The notes beneath the pieces were generated by a model. It saw only the letters and a list, made by a program, of their open reading frames with translations, had not been told where the DNA came from and did not search any database. The position numbers and the translations under genes were made by a program. A DNA stretch of 64,000 bases from Sclerotinia nivalis (Eukaryota; Ascomycota; Leotiomycetes; Helotiales; Sclerotiniaceae): the NCBI GenBank assembly GCA_029531795.1, contig JAPEIS010000003.1, forward strand, positions 2,728,001 through 2,792,000. The letters are read 5' to 3'. This document shows positions 20,606 through 33,770 of this stretch, one piece after another (position 1 is the stretch's first letter; each line of letters begins with the position of its first letter).

Positions 20606-22378
20606 TTCTCTAAGTCAACGGACCAAATATTCTGGGAGAACAGTATCAAAAGCACTTTTGATATTTATAGTTAATAAGGTAGCTTTAGAATCTGAATTCA
20701 AAGTCATTTCCAAATCATGTGTAAGGCAAGTTGTGAGATCGATTGATGAATACAGGGGAAGCACTTCGAATTATTGTTTGGTTAGTATTTTGAGGGTTAT
20801 AGCAATCCAGGATATCTTCTTTGTAATCAAATATTCGAGATCTTTTTTTAATATTGAAAGCAGGGTTATTGGTCTATAGGATCTAGGGTTTGTACAATCT
20901 GATTTGTTTGGTTTCGGAATGATGGTTATAATCGTTGATTGGAAGTATTTAGGGTAGTAATCTATTTCGAGGTATTTTTGAAAGAGTTGTAAGATATATG
21001 GTTCGATCAGTGGTTATGCTAATTGTAGGATCTTGGTAAGGATCTTGTTTATTTCTGGAGCTGTATTATCTGTACGAAGGATAGCAGTTTGAATATTCTG
21101 AATTGTGATAGTAGGAAAGGCAATTGAACAAATGGAAGTTGAAGACGAATCAAATAGGATATCGTTAATTTCAGTTGTATTAATCAGTAGATTATTGATG
21201 AGTAGATCTTTTTTAGTTTGAATTGTTGTAGTAAGAGAATGATTTAAAGGATTTACTAGAGGAGGAATTCGATATGTTCTAACTGATTGATGCTATTTTG
21301 TTATTTTAAAGATATCTTTTATTTCTTTGATTAAATCAAGTTTAGAAAGCCAGAATTCCTTTTTCGCTTTTTTGATAATCTTTTGAAGATTTTGTTTTGA
21401 TTCTGAAGAGTTGTTCGTTCGGTTTTCTTGAACAGTTGTCCGGTAGGCTTTGTTCTATTATGGTTGATCTGTATTTCGGCTGAATGATCTTTGAGCTGAT
21501 CCTGTGTATGCTGATTGTAGAGCTTGGGTGATATCTAAAGCTAATTTATTAAGATCTATGATTGTATTCAAAGCTAGTAGATCTAGATTCAATAAATTCT
21601 TTATTAATAAAATAGAGAAAAATTTTTTGTCTAATGTATTGATTTGGAGTCTTTGGATCGAATCCTGAAACCTTGTATTCCAATTCAAAGTTGTCAATAA
21701 GAATCGATGATCGGAAGTTGTATCCAAATGCGATACAGAAACTGTATTGGTTGTATATGGTTCTGAAAGAAAAACTAAATCGAGAACGTTGCCCAAATTA
21801 TAAATAGATTCATTGATTATAGAAAGAAAATTGAAAAAATTTGTATTTAGCTAGATTGTAAAAGATTCTGCAGAATTTGAATGTGAAAAGCAAAAGGGAT
21901 TCCATTTCGAATAATGAAAATTTAGATCCCCTATAAGAAATATAGAATTTAAAATATTCGAAGGTAAATCAAAAAGGGTTTGTATTGTTTGGTTCTCATT
22001 TGTACAATCTTTAGGAGTATTATAAATATTAATGATTGTAAGAATAGAATCAGTTAAAGATTGAATTTGTAAAAATAATAAATCCCGAGAGGATACAGAT
22101 CAGAATTGAGTAGTTCGAATGTCTATATTTTTATGGGTGTAAGATATTATACGAGGTTGGGTTTTTCAGTTGTCGAGTAATATGAAAGTTTTATAAATAG
22201 GATAGGATTTAGTAATTCGATATGAGATATCTGAGAATGTATAAAATTCTTGAATCAGAATTATATTAATACAAGAATCATTGGTTAAAGAAAGTACTAA
22301 TTTATATAAAGTAGCGTTTTTAGCTATATTAGCTTGTAAAATAGTTAATGATTTAGAAGATAATCTGGGATTATATAT
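20591..22378 (-). pseudogene. LINE-B ORF2, 5' part (endonuclease, RT N-half), split by LINE-A
   Basis: The first 596 codons of ORF2 of the nested LINE-B. ATG has become ATA at the start, overlapping the ORF1 stop. Endonuclease TSDH is recognisable near 21710 and an open piece of 112 codons lies at 21458-21796. The RT block reads NIKSTFDTVLP near 20650, just before the LINE-A insertion. Dense C-to-T and G-to-A change gives numerous stops without frame shifts. Confidence 0.82.
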
Positions 22379-23864
22379 TAAAAGGAATTGGGAGAGGAGG
22401 AGTTTTTAATATAATAAAACGATTAGAAAGATTAGAAGGGGGTAATATCAATAAAGATAATATCGAAGGAGTTTGGGTTGGAGTTGAAGGAGTAATAGGT
22501 TTTTCTATAGGGGAATCGGCTTTTGAAATTCGAAAGTATTTTGTATTAGCACAAGTTCTAACCCTAACTTCTTTTGAGATTTTTTGGATAGTTTGTTTTT
22601 CCGATTTGCTTTTGGGGCCTTTATTAGTAAAACGAAAAAGACAATATAGATCATCTACAAAATAGGGACCTCCACAATATAAATACCTCGCTGGGCAAGC
22701 ATAAATTGTATTGCATCGAATTGAATAATTCTTTTCTGTATGTTTGGTTGTGCTATAGATTCGGTATCTTTCTGGATGAAAGCAAGTTCGAGTATTGTGT
22801 TATTGAAAATATCGAGTGTATTAGATTATCTTAGATTTGAAAACGATTTGGAAAATATTAATTGTAGTTCCTAAAATCCGAAAATTCTTGGAAAGGGCTG
22901 TATGTTGCAAAGTTGGGAAATTTAAGAACCAAGTAGAATTATACAATCCGGATTCTTTGCTTTATATAGATTCAATTGCTTGGATCACTTGTTGTCCTGT
23001 ATTATCGTGGATAACATCAAATATAATTTCCGATTCGACTAAAACGATAATCAATTGTTATAAATCACCCAAAATTGTAACGGTTCGTGGAATATAATTC
23101 AATCGATAGATAATCCATAATTGTTATCATTCGATTTTGTAGGTTTCGAATACTTTTTCGATTATATTTGAAAAATTTTCTAAAGTTGTTAAATTCGCTA
23201 AAAAGTTTGTATATAATACGAACCCAGTATTTATTGTTTGAACTTTTTTCAGAAGTTTAGCATCGTTTCCTAATTGTCCTTTCAATGTATTAAGTACAAC
23301 AAAAAAACCGGCTTTTCGAACTGGATAATCGAATCCAATTCGAATAAAAAGGCAAGTATCAGTTTTATATAAGATTTGAAATTGAATTTTGAATTGAGAT
23401 CCGGTTCGGTTCCCAGTTTTTGGATTTGTAGATTATATAATTGGTAATAAAAGAGTTGCAGTTTTTTGAGTATAAATAGAATCCTTGAAATATTGAATTG
23501 TAGAAGAGGCTCTTATAAATTTAACGATTTCAAGCGCAAATACTGGTTGAGAGGTTTGTATATCAAGGCCAAGAAGATTGGTAGAAGTTTTAATAAAAGG
23601 TTTCGTAGATCGAGGAGGATGAGATCTATTGATAAACACATCGAAGTGTTTGTTTGCTGTAAAAAAGATATCGGTATATAACACAATCAAGGGTTTTCGA
23701 AATCGAACAGGGAGAGCCCGAATTGCTTTGGTATTGAGATAATCGTCCCATAGCGAAGCAATGAAACTAAAAATCTATTAACCTTCATTTACTCTATTAG
23801 TAGTAGTATTAACTATATTAATAAAAGCTTAAAAAAGGAAAGGGATCGAAGAAACGAAAGGCAT
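22371..23864 (-). pseudogene. LINE-B ORF1 of the nested copy, RIP-inactivated
   Basis: ATG 23864 to TAA 22373-22371 is 1494 nt, the same 497-codon frame as the copies at 3804 and 52562. Stops occur throughout and the zinc-knuckle Cys codons are mostly lost, for example TTACCTCGCTGGGCA-type remnants near 22690. It sits upstream of ORF2 with the usual 8-nt overlap. Confidence 0.8.
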
Positions 23865-24016
23865 AATAGCGGAAACACGTCTGTACAGCGCCTGCCGGGG
23901 CTGAAAAGTTTCGTTTTTAAATCCTATAAATGATAAAAACGATCGATTGATCAATAAAACGCAATAATAAATGCGTTTTTCGAAAAATTCAATTCTTCTC
24001 TAGATAATTGTTTTTC

Positions 24017-24366
24017 AAAATGATCGTAAAAACAAACGAACACAGACTATGTTAATATTAGATTATGTGATGGAGCATAAAGCATTGGAGTTTCGAAGGC
24101 TCCCAACGCTCCCGGAGCATTGGAGCTTCGAGGGCTCCTAGGGCTCCCAAGTACGAAGGTCTATATAAACAGGATGGATTCCTTTATTTGTAGAGCTTCG
24201 TACTCAAGAACAATTATTAGTTTAAACATTATAGTTACTATACAATACAATCGTTATATCTTTCATTCTCACCAAACCCCTGTTTGATCTTTAATAGAAA
24301 TCATTACGGCCTTTCTATAAGTCCTTTGATCACTTCTTAGTGATAAAGGATTGTAGCGGCGTAACA
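24017..24366 (-). mobile_element. R repeat (solo-LTR-like), 5' piece
   Basis: On the minus strand it begins TGTTACGCCGCTACAATCC (24366 downward) and runs 350 bp to the LINE-B junction. It is strongly similar to 52070-52411. It contains imperfect direct repeats of a GCATTGGAGCTTCGAGGGCTCC-like unit near 24080-24150. Outside it lies TAAAG (24367-24371), matching CAAAG at 12178-12182 with one CpA-to-TpA change. TGTTA...TAACA ends and a 5-bp duplication fit an LTR; no internal retrotransposon is attached. Confidence 0.6.
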
Positions 24367-25683
24367 TAAAGTCCACAAGCTGAAGGTTTTTTGTAATATG
24401 ATTTGTTATAATCGAATCCTTGACATTTATTATATTAAAAGGAAGAAATGGAAAAATAGAATCTTTCAATTTTGATACTAATACCAGCAATATATAGTCT
24501 TTTTCGAATAACTAATTCTGTTTCCTTTTGTATAGCAAATGTAATTACAATTACTCCTTCTTATTGATTAGCTCTTTTAGAAGTATTAATAAACCAATAA
24601 AAGATATCCATTATAATGAGCTTTGAATTGAAAATTTTAATTTCGTTTTTAATCAAGTTTATTCCTTTTGGATCAAAGAATTCCTTGATTGGGATCTTGT
24701 ATATAATCACTTTGTGCTATGGTTTATCGATTTGAAATCTTTCTGATTCGAGGATACGATTCCAGACTTCTTTTTTTTCTATAAAAAATTGTGTATTGAA
24801 GGGGCTATTAATGGTTAGGATAATATTGTTGCTTCTAATTATAATAATAGTCGAGATAACTGATCCATTGATGCCAGCCTTTTTGAAGGTTTCATTGATT
24901 TTGTTTCTTATATATAATAGTATAAAAAAATTGGATTGATGAAGAAATGAATTGATAAGGATTAATCGTTTGTTAGAAACATCATTCTTTTGTTTTACAG
25001 ATTTTTGTTTTGTAGAATTCCCTTTGGAAACTACTTTCCATTCCCCTACTGATTTGATAATAGTAATATAGTTTGCTTTGCCAATTGGTGAAGCGTTTGT
25101 TGAAGGAGTAATTGATTGATTAGAAAGATTAGAAAGATGATTAACTTGATTTTCAATCCTTTTGGTAACCTTTTCGAGATAGAAGATTTGTAATATAATA
25201 ATATTCGAAGTTTTTGTTAATTTTCCTTTTTCGAAATATTCATAGAATATTTCGATTAGATTTAGGATCTTCGATTGTTCTTCGATTTCCTTTTCCAAAG
25301 AAACAGCTAAAATAAAAAAATCTTTAGTTTTTTGAATAGCTTCTTTTGGTTTTGTAGAATTAGATCCTAATTGACTAAATTGCCGTCTTCGTTTGTTATT
25401 GATTTGGAATAATAAAAGATTAGTAAATAATTTGAAAGGATTATCAGAACTAAGAATATTATATTGAACTTAAGAATTGAAGGATTGAAAAGAAATTGAA
25501 TTAGAAAAAATAAATGGAGAATTGTTGAGGTTTTCCTTATATAGAAATAATACAATCTCCTCTTAAATTGGAATACCTAAGATGACTTTTGGAAAACTGA
25601 ATGGGATAATATCGATCATAATGGTCTTTTCGTTCATAATGGGAGGATAGAGAATCTTCGATTTTCATACGATTTTTTATATA
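24367..25683 (-). mobile_element. LINE-A 5' part (outer copy)
   Basis: Carries the leader and ORF1 of a minus LINE-A. The longest open piece is 24717-25298 (193 codons, beginning MEKEIEEQSKILNLIEIF), aligned to 39534-40115 in the copy at 38891. The zinc-knuckle part (24380-24480) is degraded. It is cut at GTGGACTTT (24367-24385 on the minus strand), where the R repeat starts, and at its 5' end meets a Gypsy-1 LTR at 25684. It is inactive and may be the other half of 11346-12182. Confidence 0.75.
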
Positions 25684-25846
25684 TATCACGGTGAGGGAAA
25701 AGGTATGTGTAGGTTTGATCTATTGTTGTACTACAAGGAGGAGAAGAAGGTCAAGGAGGTGATTTGATTATATAGAAGTGAGTGTATGTATGTATGTTTA
25801 AGGTATACATGATTATGTGCAAATGAAGAGAGATGAATCTGTAACA
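25684..25846 (-). repeat. Gypsy-1 LTR (3' LTR of outer copy)
   Basis: 163 bp, TATCAC...GTAACA on the plus strand (TGTTAC...GTGATA in element sense), the same length as the LTRs at 27186, 33771 and 50684. Confidence 0.88.
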
Positions 25847-27180
25847 ATATCCCCTTTTCAAGAAAACCATTTGATTTCAAATGGATATTAAAAAATAAAG
25901 AAAAATGAAGAAAAAATATAGATCTCTTTCCTTAATTAAATCCCTGAATAAAAAATGTATGATATTTTTCAATAATGTTATATTCCTTATTGTTATAATA
26001 TGTAATATATTTTTAGGCGAAGCGAACAATCTTGGTGCGAATAGATCTTCGTAGAGTAGGTGTAACAATTGCGTTGTGTAACTTCGATTGCAAATTCTGT
26101 AGTTTCGGTTGCAATATAGTAGCATCGGGGTGTTTTAGAACCCAAGCTGGCAATTCTGCTTTCTCTGGATGAAAGCGATGATATTTGATAAGAATCTTCT
26201 CGTTACTCTTTAAGTCATTAGCTAATTATCAAGTTGATATGTAATGTCTTTATTTGATCAAATAATGATAGCTATTTTCATTGTGATTATCTAGAACTCC
26301 TTCAAATATCCATTTCTGAATAGGTTCATCTTCATCGTTGTTCCATTCCAAAATTCTGTTCTATGTAGTTAGGGATTCTGATTTGTTAATTGTTGTTTGA
26401 GTCGGGAAATGAGGATTAGTATAAACTGAAAATAAAAAAGAATGATGGAAAACAGGGAAGATTTTAATATTCTCAAATAATTGAACAAAACAAATACGAG
26501 GATAAACTTTGATAATCTTGTAAAAACCGATCCATTTATCATCTAGCTTTTTTGCTTTGTACGAAGTCTTCATATTTTTGGTATTGATAAAGACTTTCTG
26601 GCTAACCGTGTAACAAAATAAATCAAAGCGGTGGTGGTTAGTATAGTCCTCATAAGTAGCAATTGCTTGTTGTACAAAAGCACAAAGTTGTTTTAAGATA
26701 CATTTCATACGATCTGCAATTCTATTATCTTTAAAGAATTCTTGTTTTTGTATTAGAGTTATATCCGGTGGACAAGGTTTACTAGGTTCAATGCCTAGGT
26801 ATAGATTAAAACTGTAATTGGCGAAGAAAGACGAACAATTAGTTGTTTCAGAGACCAAATTATTGGATGCAAATTCGACTAAGAGTAGCCAATCCAATCA
26901 ATCGTCTTGATAATAGTTAACAAAAGCTCGTAAATACTGTTCCAGAACTGAGTTAATATGCTTAATCTGATTATCTGTTTGAAAATGCAAAGCTGAAGAA
27001 TGTTTTAAGGTAACTCCCAATTGCTCCGAGAGTTGTAATCAGAATTCTGATACGAATTGTGTTCTCCGATCGAAAATGATATTGTTCGGAAATTTATAAA
27101 GTGTATAGATATAACTAATAAAAGCATCGATTAATTTCTCTATTGTTAGTGTGTGTGTACTGATGAAATGTCTCATTTTG
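25847..27180 (-). mobile_element. Gypsy-1 outer copy, 3' part (integrase C-half, chromodomain region)
   Basis: Minus-strand internal Gypsy-1 sequence ending in the polypurine tract beside the LTR. The longest piece, 26361-26897 (178 codons), covers the integrase core end and C-terminal domain (FASNNLVSETTNCSSFFANY, later KKLDDKWIGFYKIIKVYP and FPVFHHSFLFSVY). It is followed by the chromodomain-like segment EPIQKWIFEGVLDNHNENSYH. It is interrupted at GTTAG by the complete copy 27186-33933 and resumes at 33939. Stops from C-to-T changes are present throughout. Confidence 0.82.
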
Positions 27181-27185
27181 GTTAG
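27181..27185. repeat. 5-bp target-site duplication, left (Gypsy-1 inner copy)
   Basis: GTTAG, repeated at 33934-33938; the outer element's integrase region reads on across it. Confidence 0.88.
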
Positions 27186-27348
27186 TATCACGGTGAGGGA
27201 AAAGGTATATATAGGTTTGATCTATTGTTGTACTATGAGGAGGAGAAGAAGGTCAAGAAGGTGACCTGACTATATAGAAGTGAGTGTATGCATGTGTGCT
27301 TAAGGTATATATGATTATGTGCAGGTGAAGAGAGATGAATTTGTAACA
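27186..27348 (-). repeat. Gypsy-1 3' LTR (inner copy)
   Basis: 163 bp with TGTTAC...GTGATA ends in element sense; nearly identical to 33771-33933 apart from transitions. Confidence 0.9.
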
Positions 27349-27513
27349 ATACCCCTTCCTCAAGAAACCTATTTGATCTCAAATGGATATTAAAAAATAA
27401 AGAAAAATAAAGAAAAAATACAGATCTCTTTTCTCAATTAAATCCCTGAACAAAAATGTATGATATTTTTCAATAATGTTATATCCTTTATTATTATAAC
27501 ATGTAATATACCT

Positions 27514-30500
27514 TTAAACGAAACGAACAATCTTAATGCAAATGGATCTTCGTAGAGTAAATGTAACAATTGCATTGTATAACTCCGATTGCAAATTCTG
27601 TAGTTCCGGTTGCAATATAGTAGCGTCGGGGTGCTTTAGGACCCAAACTAGCGATCCTGGTTTCTTTGGATGAAGACAATAATATTCGATAAAAACCTTT
27701 TCGTTATCCTTTAAATCATTAACTGATTATCAAGTTGATATATAGTATCTCTATTTGATCAAATAATGATAGCTATCCTTATTGTGATTATCTAGAACTT
27801 CTTCAAATATCCATTTCTGAACAGGCTCATCCTCATTGTTGTCCCGCTCCAAAATTCTGTTCTGTGTAGTTAAGGATTCTGATTCGTTAATCATTGCTTG
27901 AGCCGGAAAGTGAGGATTAGTATGAGCTGGAAGTAAAAAAGAATAATAGAAAACAGGGAAGATTTTAACGTTCTCAGGCAATTGAACAAGATAAATACGA
28001 GAATAAACTTTGATAATCTTGTAAAGACCGATTCATTTATCATCCAGCTTTTTTGCTTTGCACGAAATCTTCATATTCTTGGTATTGACAAAGACTTTCT
28101 GGTTAACTGTGTAACAAAGTAAATCAAAACGATGGCAATTAGTATAATCCTTATAAGTAGCAACTGTTTGCTATGCAAAAGTACAAAATTGCTTCAAGAT
28201 ATATTCCATACAATCTGTGGTTTTATTACTTTTAAAGAATTCCCGTTTTTGTGCTAGAATCATATCCGGTGGGCAAGGTTTATTAAGCTCAATGCCTAGG
28301 TATAGATTAAAACTATAATTGGCAAAGAAAGACAAACAATCAATTGTTTCAGAGATCAAATTATTGGATACAAATTCGGCTAAAAGTAACTAATCCAATT
28401 AATCGTTTTGATGATAATTAACAAAAGCTTGTAAATATTGCTCCAGAACCGAATTAATATGTTTAATCTGATCATCTGTTTGAGAATGAAAAGTTGAAGA
28501 ATGTTTTAAAGTAACTTTTAACCGCTTCGAGAGTTGTAATTAGAAATTTGATACAAACTGTATTCCCCAATTGAAAATGATATTATTCGGAAATCCATAA
28601 AGTATATAAACACAACTAATAAAAGCATCGATTAGCTCCTCTGTTGTTAACATACATATACCAATGAAATGTCTCATTTTGATTAACCTACAAACTACCA
28701 CCAAGATATATTTATAGATAGAATTATAACGAATACAATCCGAGAATAATATAATATAATCGATTGAGATATCAAACCACACACGAAAAGGGATAGGTAG
28801 CGGTTTCAAAAATCCGGGAGGCGCTGATTTGGACGATTTGATACAAATACAAAATTCGCAAGCCTTCATATAGAACACGATCTCCAAATGCATATTAGGC
28901 CATCAATATGTACAAAAAACAAGATCGATCGTTTTAATTCGATCAGGATAACCGGCAAAACCAAAAGAATAAATTCGATAGATAATTTAGAATTTGAACT
29001 CATCGTCTAATGGAACCCAAATCTTATCCCGATAATAAATTCTATTATTTTGGACCGAACAATCTTGTATAACGATCCGGAAGGTTTTATGATACTCTTT
29101 TGGTTATTTAGTCACCGATAAATCGTTAAAAACAAAGATAAGTTGATCTACGATATCGGATCTAATATACACTATATCGATTAAAGCATCAATTGGTTAA
29201 TCGTAGAATAGCATTATTGTCTTTACTGATACCAAATTGATATGTCCAATCAAATCCTTATAAAGGTTGTCGTCAAAACGATCTTGAAGAAGAACAACGC
29301 ATTTTCGATTCTTTAAACGTTCATCGTTTGGATCAAAGCGATATAACTGATCTTCGTATTTTCTATTTAGTACATTTAGTCGAATAACTTTGTTTTTTGA
29401 TCGATAAATTATACGGAAATTATATTGAACCAGAAATTCAGATTATTGCATTTGCCATTGATTGAGAGCTTTTGTAGTTATAAAATATTCAAGGTTTTTG
29501 TGATCAATGAGAATCTCGAATTTTTTTTATGAACCTTGAAACTCTAAACATTATTCTTCTATTGTCTTGATAATAGCGAGTAGTTCTTTGTTATAGATTT
29601 TATAATTACATTCCACTATTATATACTTAAATGAAAAGTAAACGATTAAATACAAAACGTTATTATTATTGTATTGCAAGAGAACTCCTCCTGAAGCCCA
29701 ATCGAAAACATCGGTTTCCAAAACAGTTTTCCGTTTATAATCAAAGTATACCAAAACCGGTGTCATTGTAAAAGCTCTTTTTAAAACATCAAAAACCTTT
29801 GTATAATCTACAGTCCAATCCCATATAATATTCTTTTGTAAGAGGTCATTGAGAGAACAACAAATCTTTAAAAAATCTTTTATAAAACGTTAATAGAAAT
29901 TGGCGAAACCGAGAAATCGTTATAAATCTTTTACATATAAAGGCAATTCCCAAGATATAATAGCTGTAATCTTTTCTTGATCCATTTCGATGCCTTCAAT
30001 TGTAATAATAAAACCTAAATACTTTGTCTTCGTAGTTTCGAATTCGCATTTGTTAATATCAATCTGTAATCTAATATCCATTAACTTTTGAACTATTTGG
30101 CGGATATGCTCTTTATGCTCTACAGGATTATCGGAGTAGATTAGAATATCATCGAGATATACAATACAATACTTGTCCAACTCGTCGAAAAACGTATAAT
30201 TGATATAATGTTGAAACGATGCAAATACATTGCAGAGACCGAAAGGTATAACCAGAGATTCAAAAAAACCAAAACGAATAATGAATACAGTTTTCCATTC
30301 ATCCCCTTCAGCGATTCGCAATTTGTTGAACACTGCAATGATATCAAGTTTAGTATAAATTTTTGTATTGCAAAAAGCATCCAACGTTTTATAAACGATG
30401 GGTAATAGATAACAATTCTTTATAATAACATTATTTAATCCTCGATAATCTTGACAAATATAGACCCCCCCTCTCGATTTGACAGTCAATAACAAAGGAA

Positions 30501-32223
30501 AAATGTATTGCAATCTCGATTCTCGAATGAACCCCTTAGAAAGATTATCATTAAACTATTTATATACCATTATTAACTCTATTGACAATAAAGAGCAGTT
30601 TTTGAAATAAAATAACTCTTTATTAAACATCAATTCAATTTTGTAATCTCAGATTCAACAAGACGGCAATTTATCTGTATAACGTGGAAGGAAGACAGGA
30701 AGTTTGTCTTGTAACTATATAAGAAGCCTTTGTTGTATTTGATTATCACTAAAAAAAGGTTTGCCAATTAAAAATTTGTCGATATCAGTTTTAGAGATCT
30801 TTTACAAATGAAACAGTTTGTAACAATTGTATATAAAATCATAAAATTGAAATAGGGTTTTAGAGAGCATCTTTGTTATATTGCTTTGCCCTTGTAAAAT
30901 CGATCGAAAATCCCTTTCTATAAGTATCGAGGATAATATAGCTTATCGTAAATAATTTTGCTCAATAGTTTTCTGTATAACATTCAATTCATCCTATATC
31001 AATCGAATAACCCGAATATTATCTTATTGACAAAACGAAACAAAGTTAAAAGCTTACAACCAACGAATATTATTTATATTTGGACTTGTATTTTTGTAAA
31101 TAGATATAAAGAGTTCTTCAATAGAAAACAGGGGCAAATGGTTTTTTGGATTGTGAATAGGCCGATACCGATCTGCAATCTTTAAGATCGATTTTGGATG
31201 CGAACAATTGGGAATCATCTGTACTTGATTATTTAATTCTCCGCAGCGCTTTGTTCGATAATGATTTATATCAAATATCAAACCTTGCTGAAATTCAAGA
31301 TCAATAGAAGAATCGTTAGATTATGATATATAACCTTCGTTTGGTATCTCTTCAATAGAAAGTTTTTTATAAAAAATTCTTTTAAAAATAGAAAACGTTT
31401 GAATAGGTGAATAATCGATATCATCCTTTGGACAATCCTCGATATATAGAAAGCGGTATTTATAAATTATACATTTAGCTTTTATATTAGAATCGGTAAG
31501 GAATTTATTTAAAGGTTCGATAGCATCAACGATTTGTTGTGGAATAACTTTTGCTAGATCCTTTTGTTCCTTAATCGGAGATGGAATCGTTGGTGCAATA
31601 ACTGGTTCTGAATCATAACATACCAAACAATTGGAAGTATAGTAATTTGAAGAGAATATTAAACTCATCTCCGTCCAATTGATAATAGGATTGTAGCATT
31701 GTAACCATAGTAAGCCAAAGATTAATAGCATCTCTAATGAAAACTAGATGATATAAAAGGATCAATATTCATAATAATCCCCTATAGCGATTTCCATCAC
31801 AAAATATTCTATAATTCTATCGGCGACCTTTCCATCGGTAAATCGGAGTTTGCGAGAATGAAATAAGAGTTGTATTTCAATATTATATTTGGAAACAAAA
31901 GAACGATCAACAAAAACTTCTCCAGAGCATCCACTATCAATAAGATTTGTAACAATAAAGGGATTTTCATACATAAAGAATATAATAGTTTTAACAAATA
32001 GGGATTTGCTATTCATAGAGTTGAATTGCAATGATTTATATTTATCTATTCCTCGATTTACCATTTTGCTCTTAGTATTCTTCCACAAACGATTTTTCGT
32101 AGAGATTAATCTTTTCCCTGTTCGGGATTTTCCTTGATTGAACTGGGTATAAAGATAACCTCCTCTGGTTCGATATAGCCTTGCTATTATGTTTGATTCA
32201 AATATTGTTGACTTTGTACCCAA
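27514..32223 (-). pseudogene. Gypsy-1 pol (protease-RT-RNase H-integrase-chromodomain), inactivated
   Basis: One 1570-codon frame holds the whole pol region, interrupted only by stops. Protease: NLIDSGCSGEVFVD near residue 95. RT: KLDIIAVFNKLRI and the active box IVYLDDILIY intact (near 30145-30170). RNase H: VLETDVFDWASGGVLLQY near 29700. Integrase: FDISIDYIILFSD keeps the first Asp, but the second motif reads FNWGIQFVSNF, where SDRGTQFVS is expected, so an Asp was lost by G-to-A. Integrase C-terminus near 28000-28300, then chromodomain-like EPVQKWIFEEVLDNHNKDSYHY (27785-27850). Gag lies in a different frame upstream. Confidence 0.85.
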
Positions 32224-32239
32224 TTATCAGTATATTTTC

Positions 32240-33510
32240 CTCGAAATCTATTGCGATTATTATTAAACTTATTAATACTTCGAAAAGTCAGAACGGCAGT
32301 GTATTGATCGGGGGCTGGATTAATTGAGGCAACAGTATTATAATTGGAAAAGGTATTAATAGAAGCTTATTTGCTAGAAAGAAGATTATTATTGATATCA
32401 TAAATAGTATAACAATCAATCTGAAGATGGCCGATCCTATTACAACAATTACAAAAAACTACAGGATTAAACTTCTTTTTCTTATTTTGCAAACCCTTTT
32501 TCTATTATCCTTTTTGTTTCATTATATCAAGATCTATAGGATTATCGTTAGCAATAAATGCTTTATTAGAATTTTTGTTATAATATTTAACATCACGAAG
32601 ATTCTAACTCCAAGTAGAGAATTTCTTTTACCAATCATCAACATCGTCGACCACACAAGAGTTCGAGTTATTAATGACCAAAGTTCGAAAAGGGACCATA
32701 ATCTTTTGCTTTATTACATTAACAATCTCGCGATTAGACTTGTAATAAAAGTTAACAAGATGAGACAACATAGAGAAGAAAACCGAAAAGGATTTCTTTG
32801 GATTTATAGAAAGTTTGTCGAATTTGAACGAGGCTTCCCTTTCGATATCCACAGAGATATATAATTTGTCCAATTTGGCCAAAAACGAAACAGCAAAATC
32901 GAAGCAAATAGGATCGTCAACGAATCTAGTGATATCTGTAATATACTCTTGTCACGCTTGATCATTGAGAAAACTAATAGTATGGTTAATCTTTTTTTGT
33001 TTGGAAGCAAAAAATTGTAAATCGATTATCCAACAGAGTTGCAAATCTAATTTCTAGGATTGATAGTTTTTTTATCGGACGAGAATATTAGATCTTTCGT
33101 TTTTAAAAACAAACGGGTCCTTTTGAGTTTGATAAAAAGTGATTGGTTTCTGGTTAGTGGCAGTACCACCGGTATTCAACTAAGTTTATTTGCTGATTAG
33201 AGTATGAAGAAGTTCGATGTTTTCTGCTTTGAATTCTTTGATTTTATTTGTTTGAATAACGATATGGGTAGTTTGAATAGTAAAACGATCTTCGATGATA
33301 AAGAAAATATAATTCAAATAAATAGTTTGTTTGTTAAAACCAACAACAAAGTTTAGCATCACTGGAATATCCAATTCTGTTAGGATTTGTGTAATAATAG
33401 ACTATTGGTTGAAAACTCGTTGGATTTCGGTACAAATTCCTTCGATAGAAGTAGGAGTTGCATTATTAGTAGATGTAGAATCAAAAGTTATTATAAAAAG
33501 AATTATGATT
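32240..33510 (-). pseudogene. Gypsy-1 gag, inactivated
   Basis: Element-sense frame upstream of pol, offset by -1 relative to it. Visible blocks are LDIPVMLNFVVGFNKQT near 33330-33380, a capsid-like block LSINPKKSFSVFFSMLSHLV near 32730-32830, and a CCHC knuckle FCNCCNRIGHLQIDC near 32415-32460. Start and end are approximate because stops and AT drift hide them. It matches 50042-50683. The protein would form the virus-like particle and bind RNA. Confidence 0.65.
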
Positions 33511-33770
33511 GTATAAAATAATCGATAAGGAATTTGTAATTACACAAAGCAATCAAAAACAGATATAAAAGTCTACAAATAAATACAATTGTATAAAAGC
33601 AATCAGGGATCAAAAACTACACAAAAGCAAATAAGAAATGCGATTATACAAAAGCAAACGAATTACGATGATGCGAAAGCAATCGAAAACAGATATAGAA
33701 GTCTGCAAATGATTTGGCAAGGCCAGATCACTTCGTAAAGTGACGGAACCTTTGAAAGAGTAATACAAAT

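Larger units (their letters stand above)
12270..24016 (-). mobile_element. Full-length LINE-B nested in R and itself interrupted by LINE-A
   Basis: After removal of the LINE-A insertion (14709-20590 plus one 15-bp duplication) the element is 5850 bp, against 5864 bp for the copy at 3642. It carries a 152-bp leader, ORF1, ORF2 and the 3' UTR with a T-run (12571-12586 on this strand) and hairpins at 12288-12364. Its 13-bp target duplication lies in the R repeat. It is heavily RIP-mutated, with TpA enrichment and many stops but a conserved frame. Confidence 0.88.
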
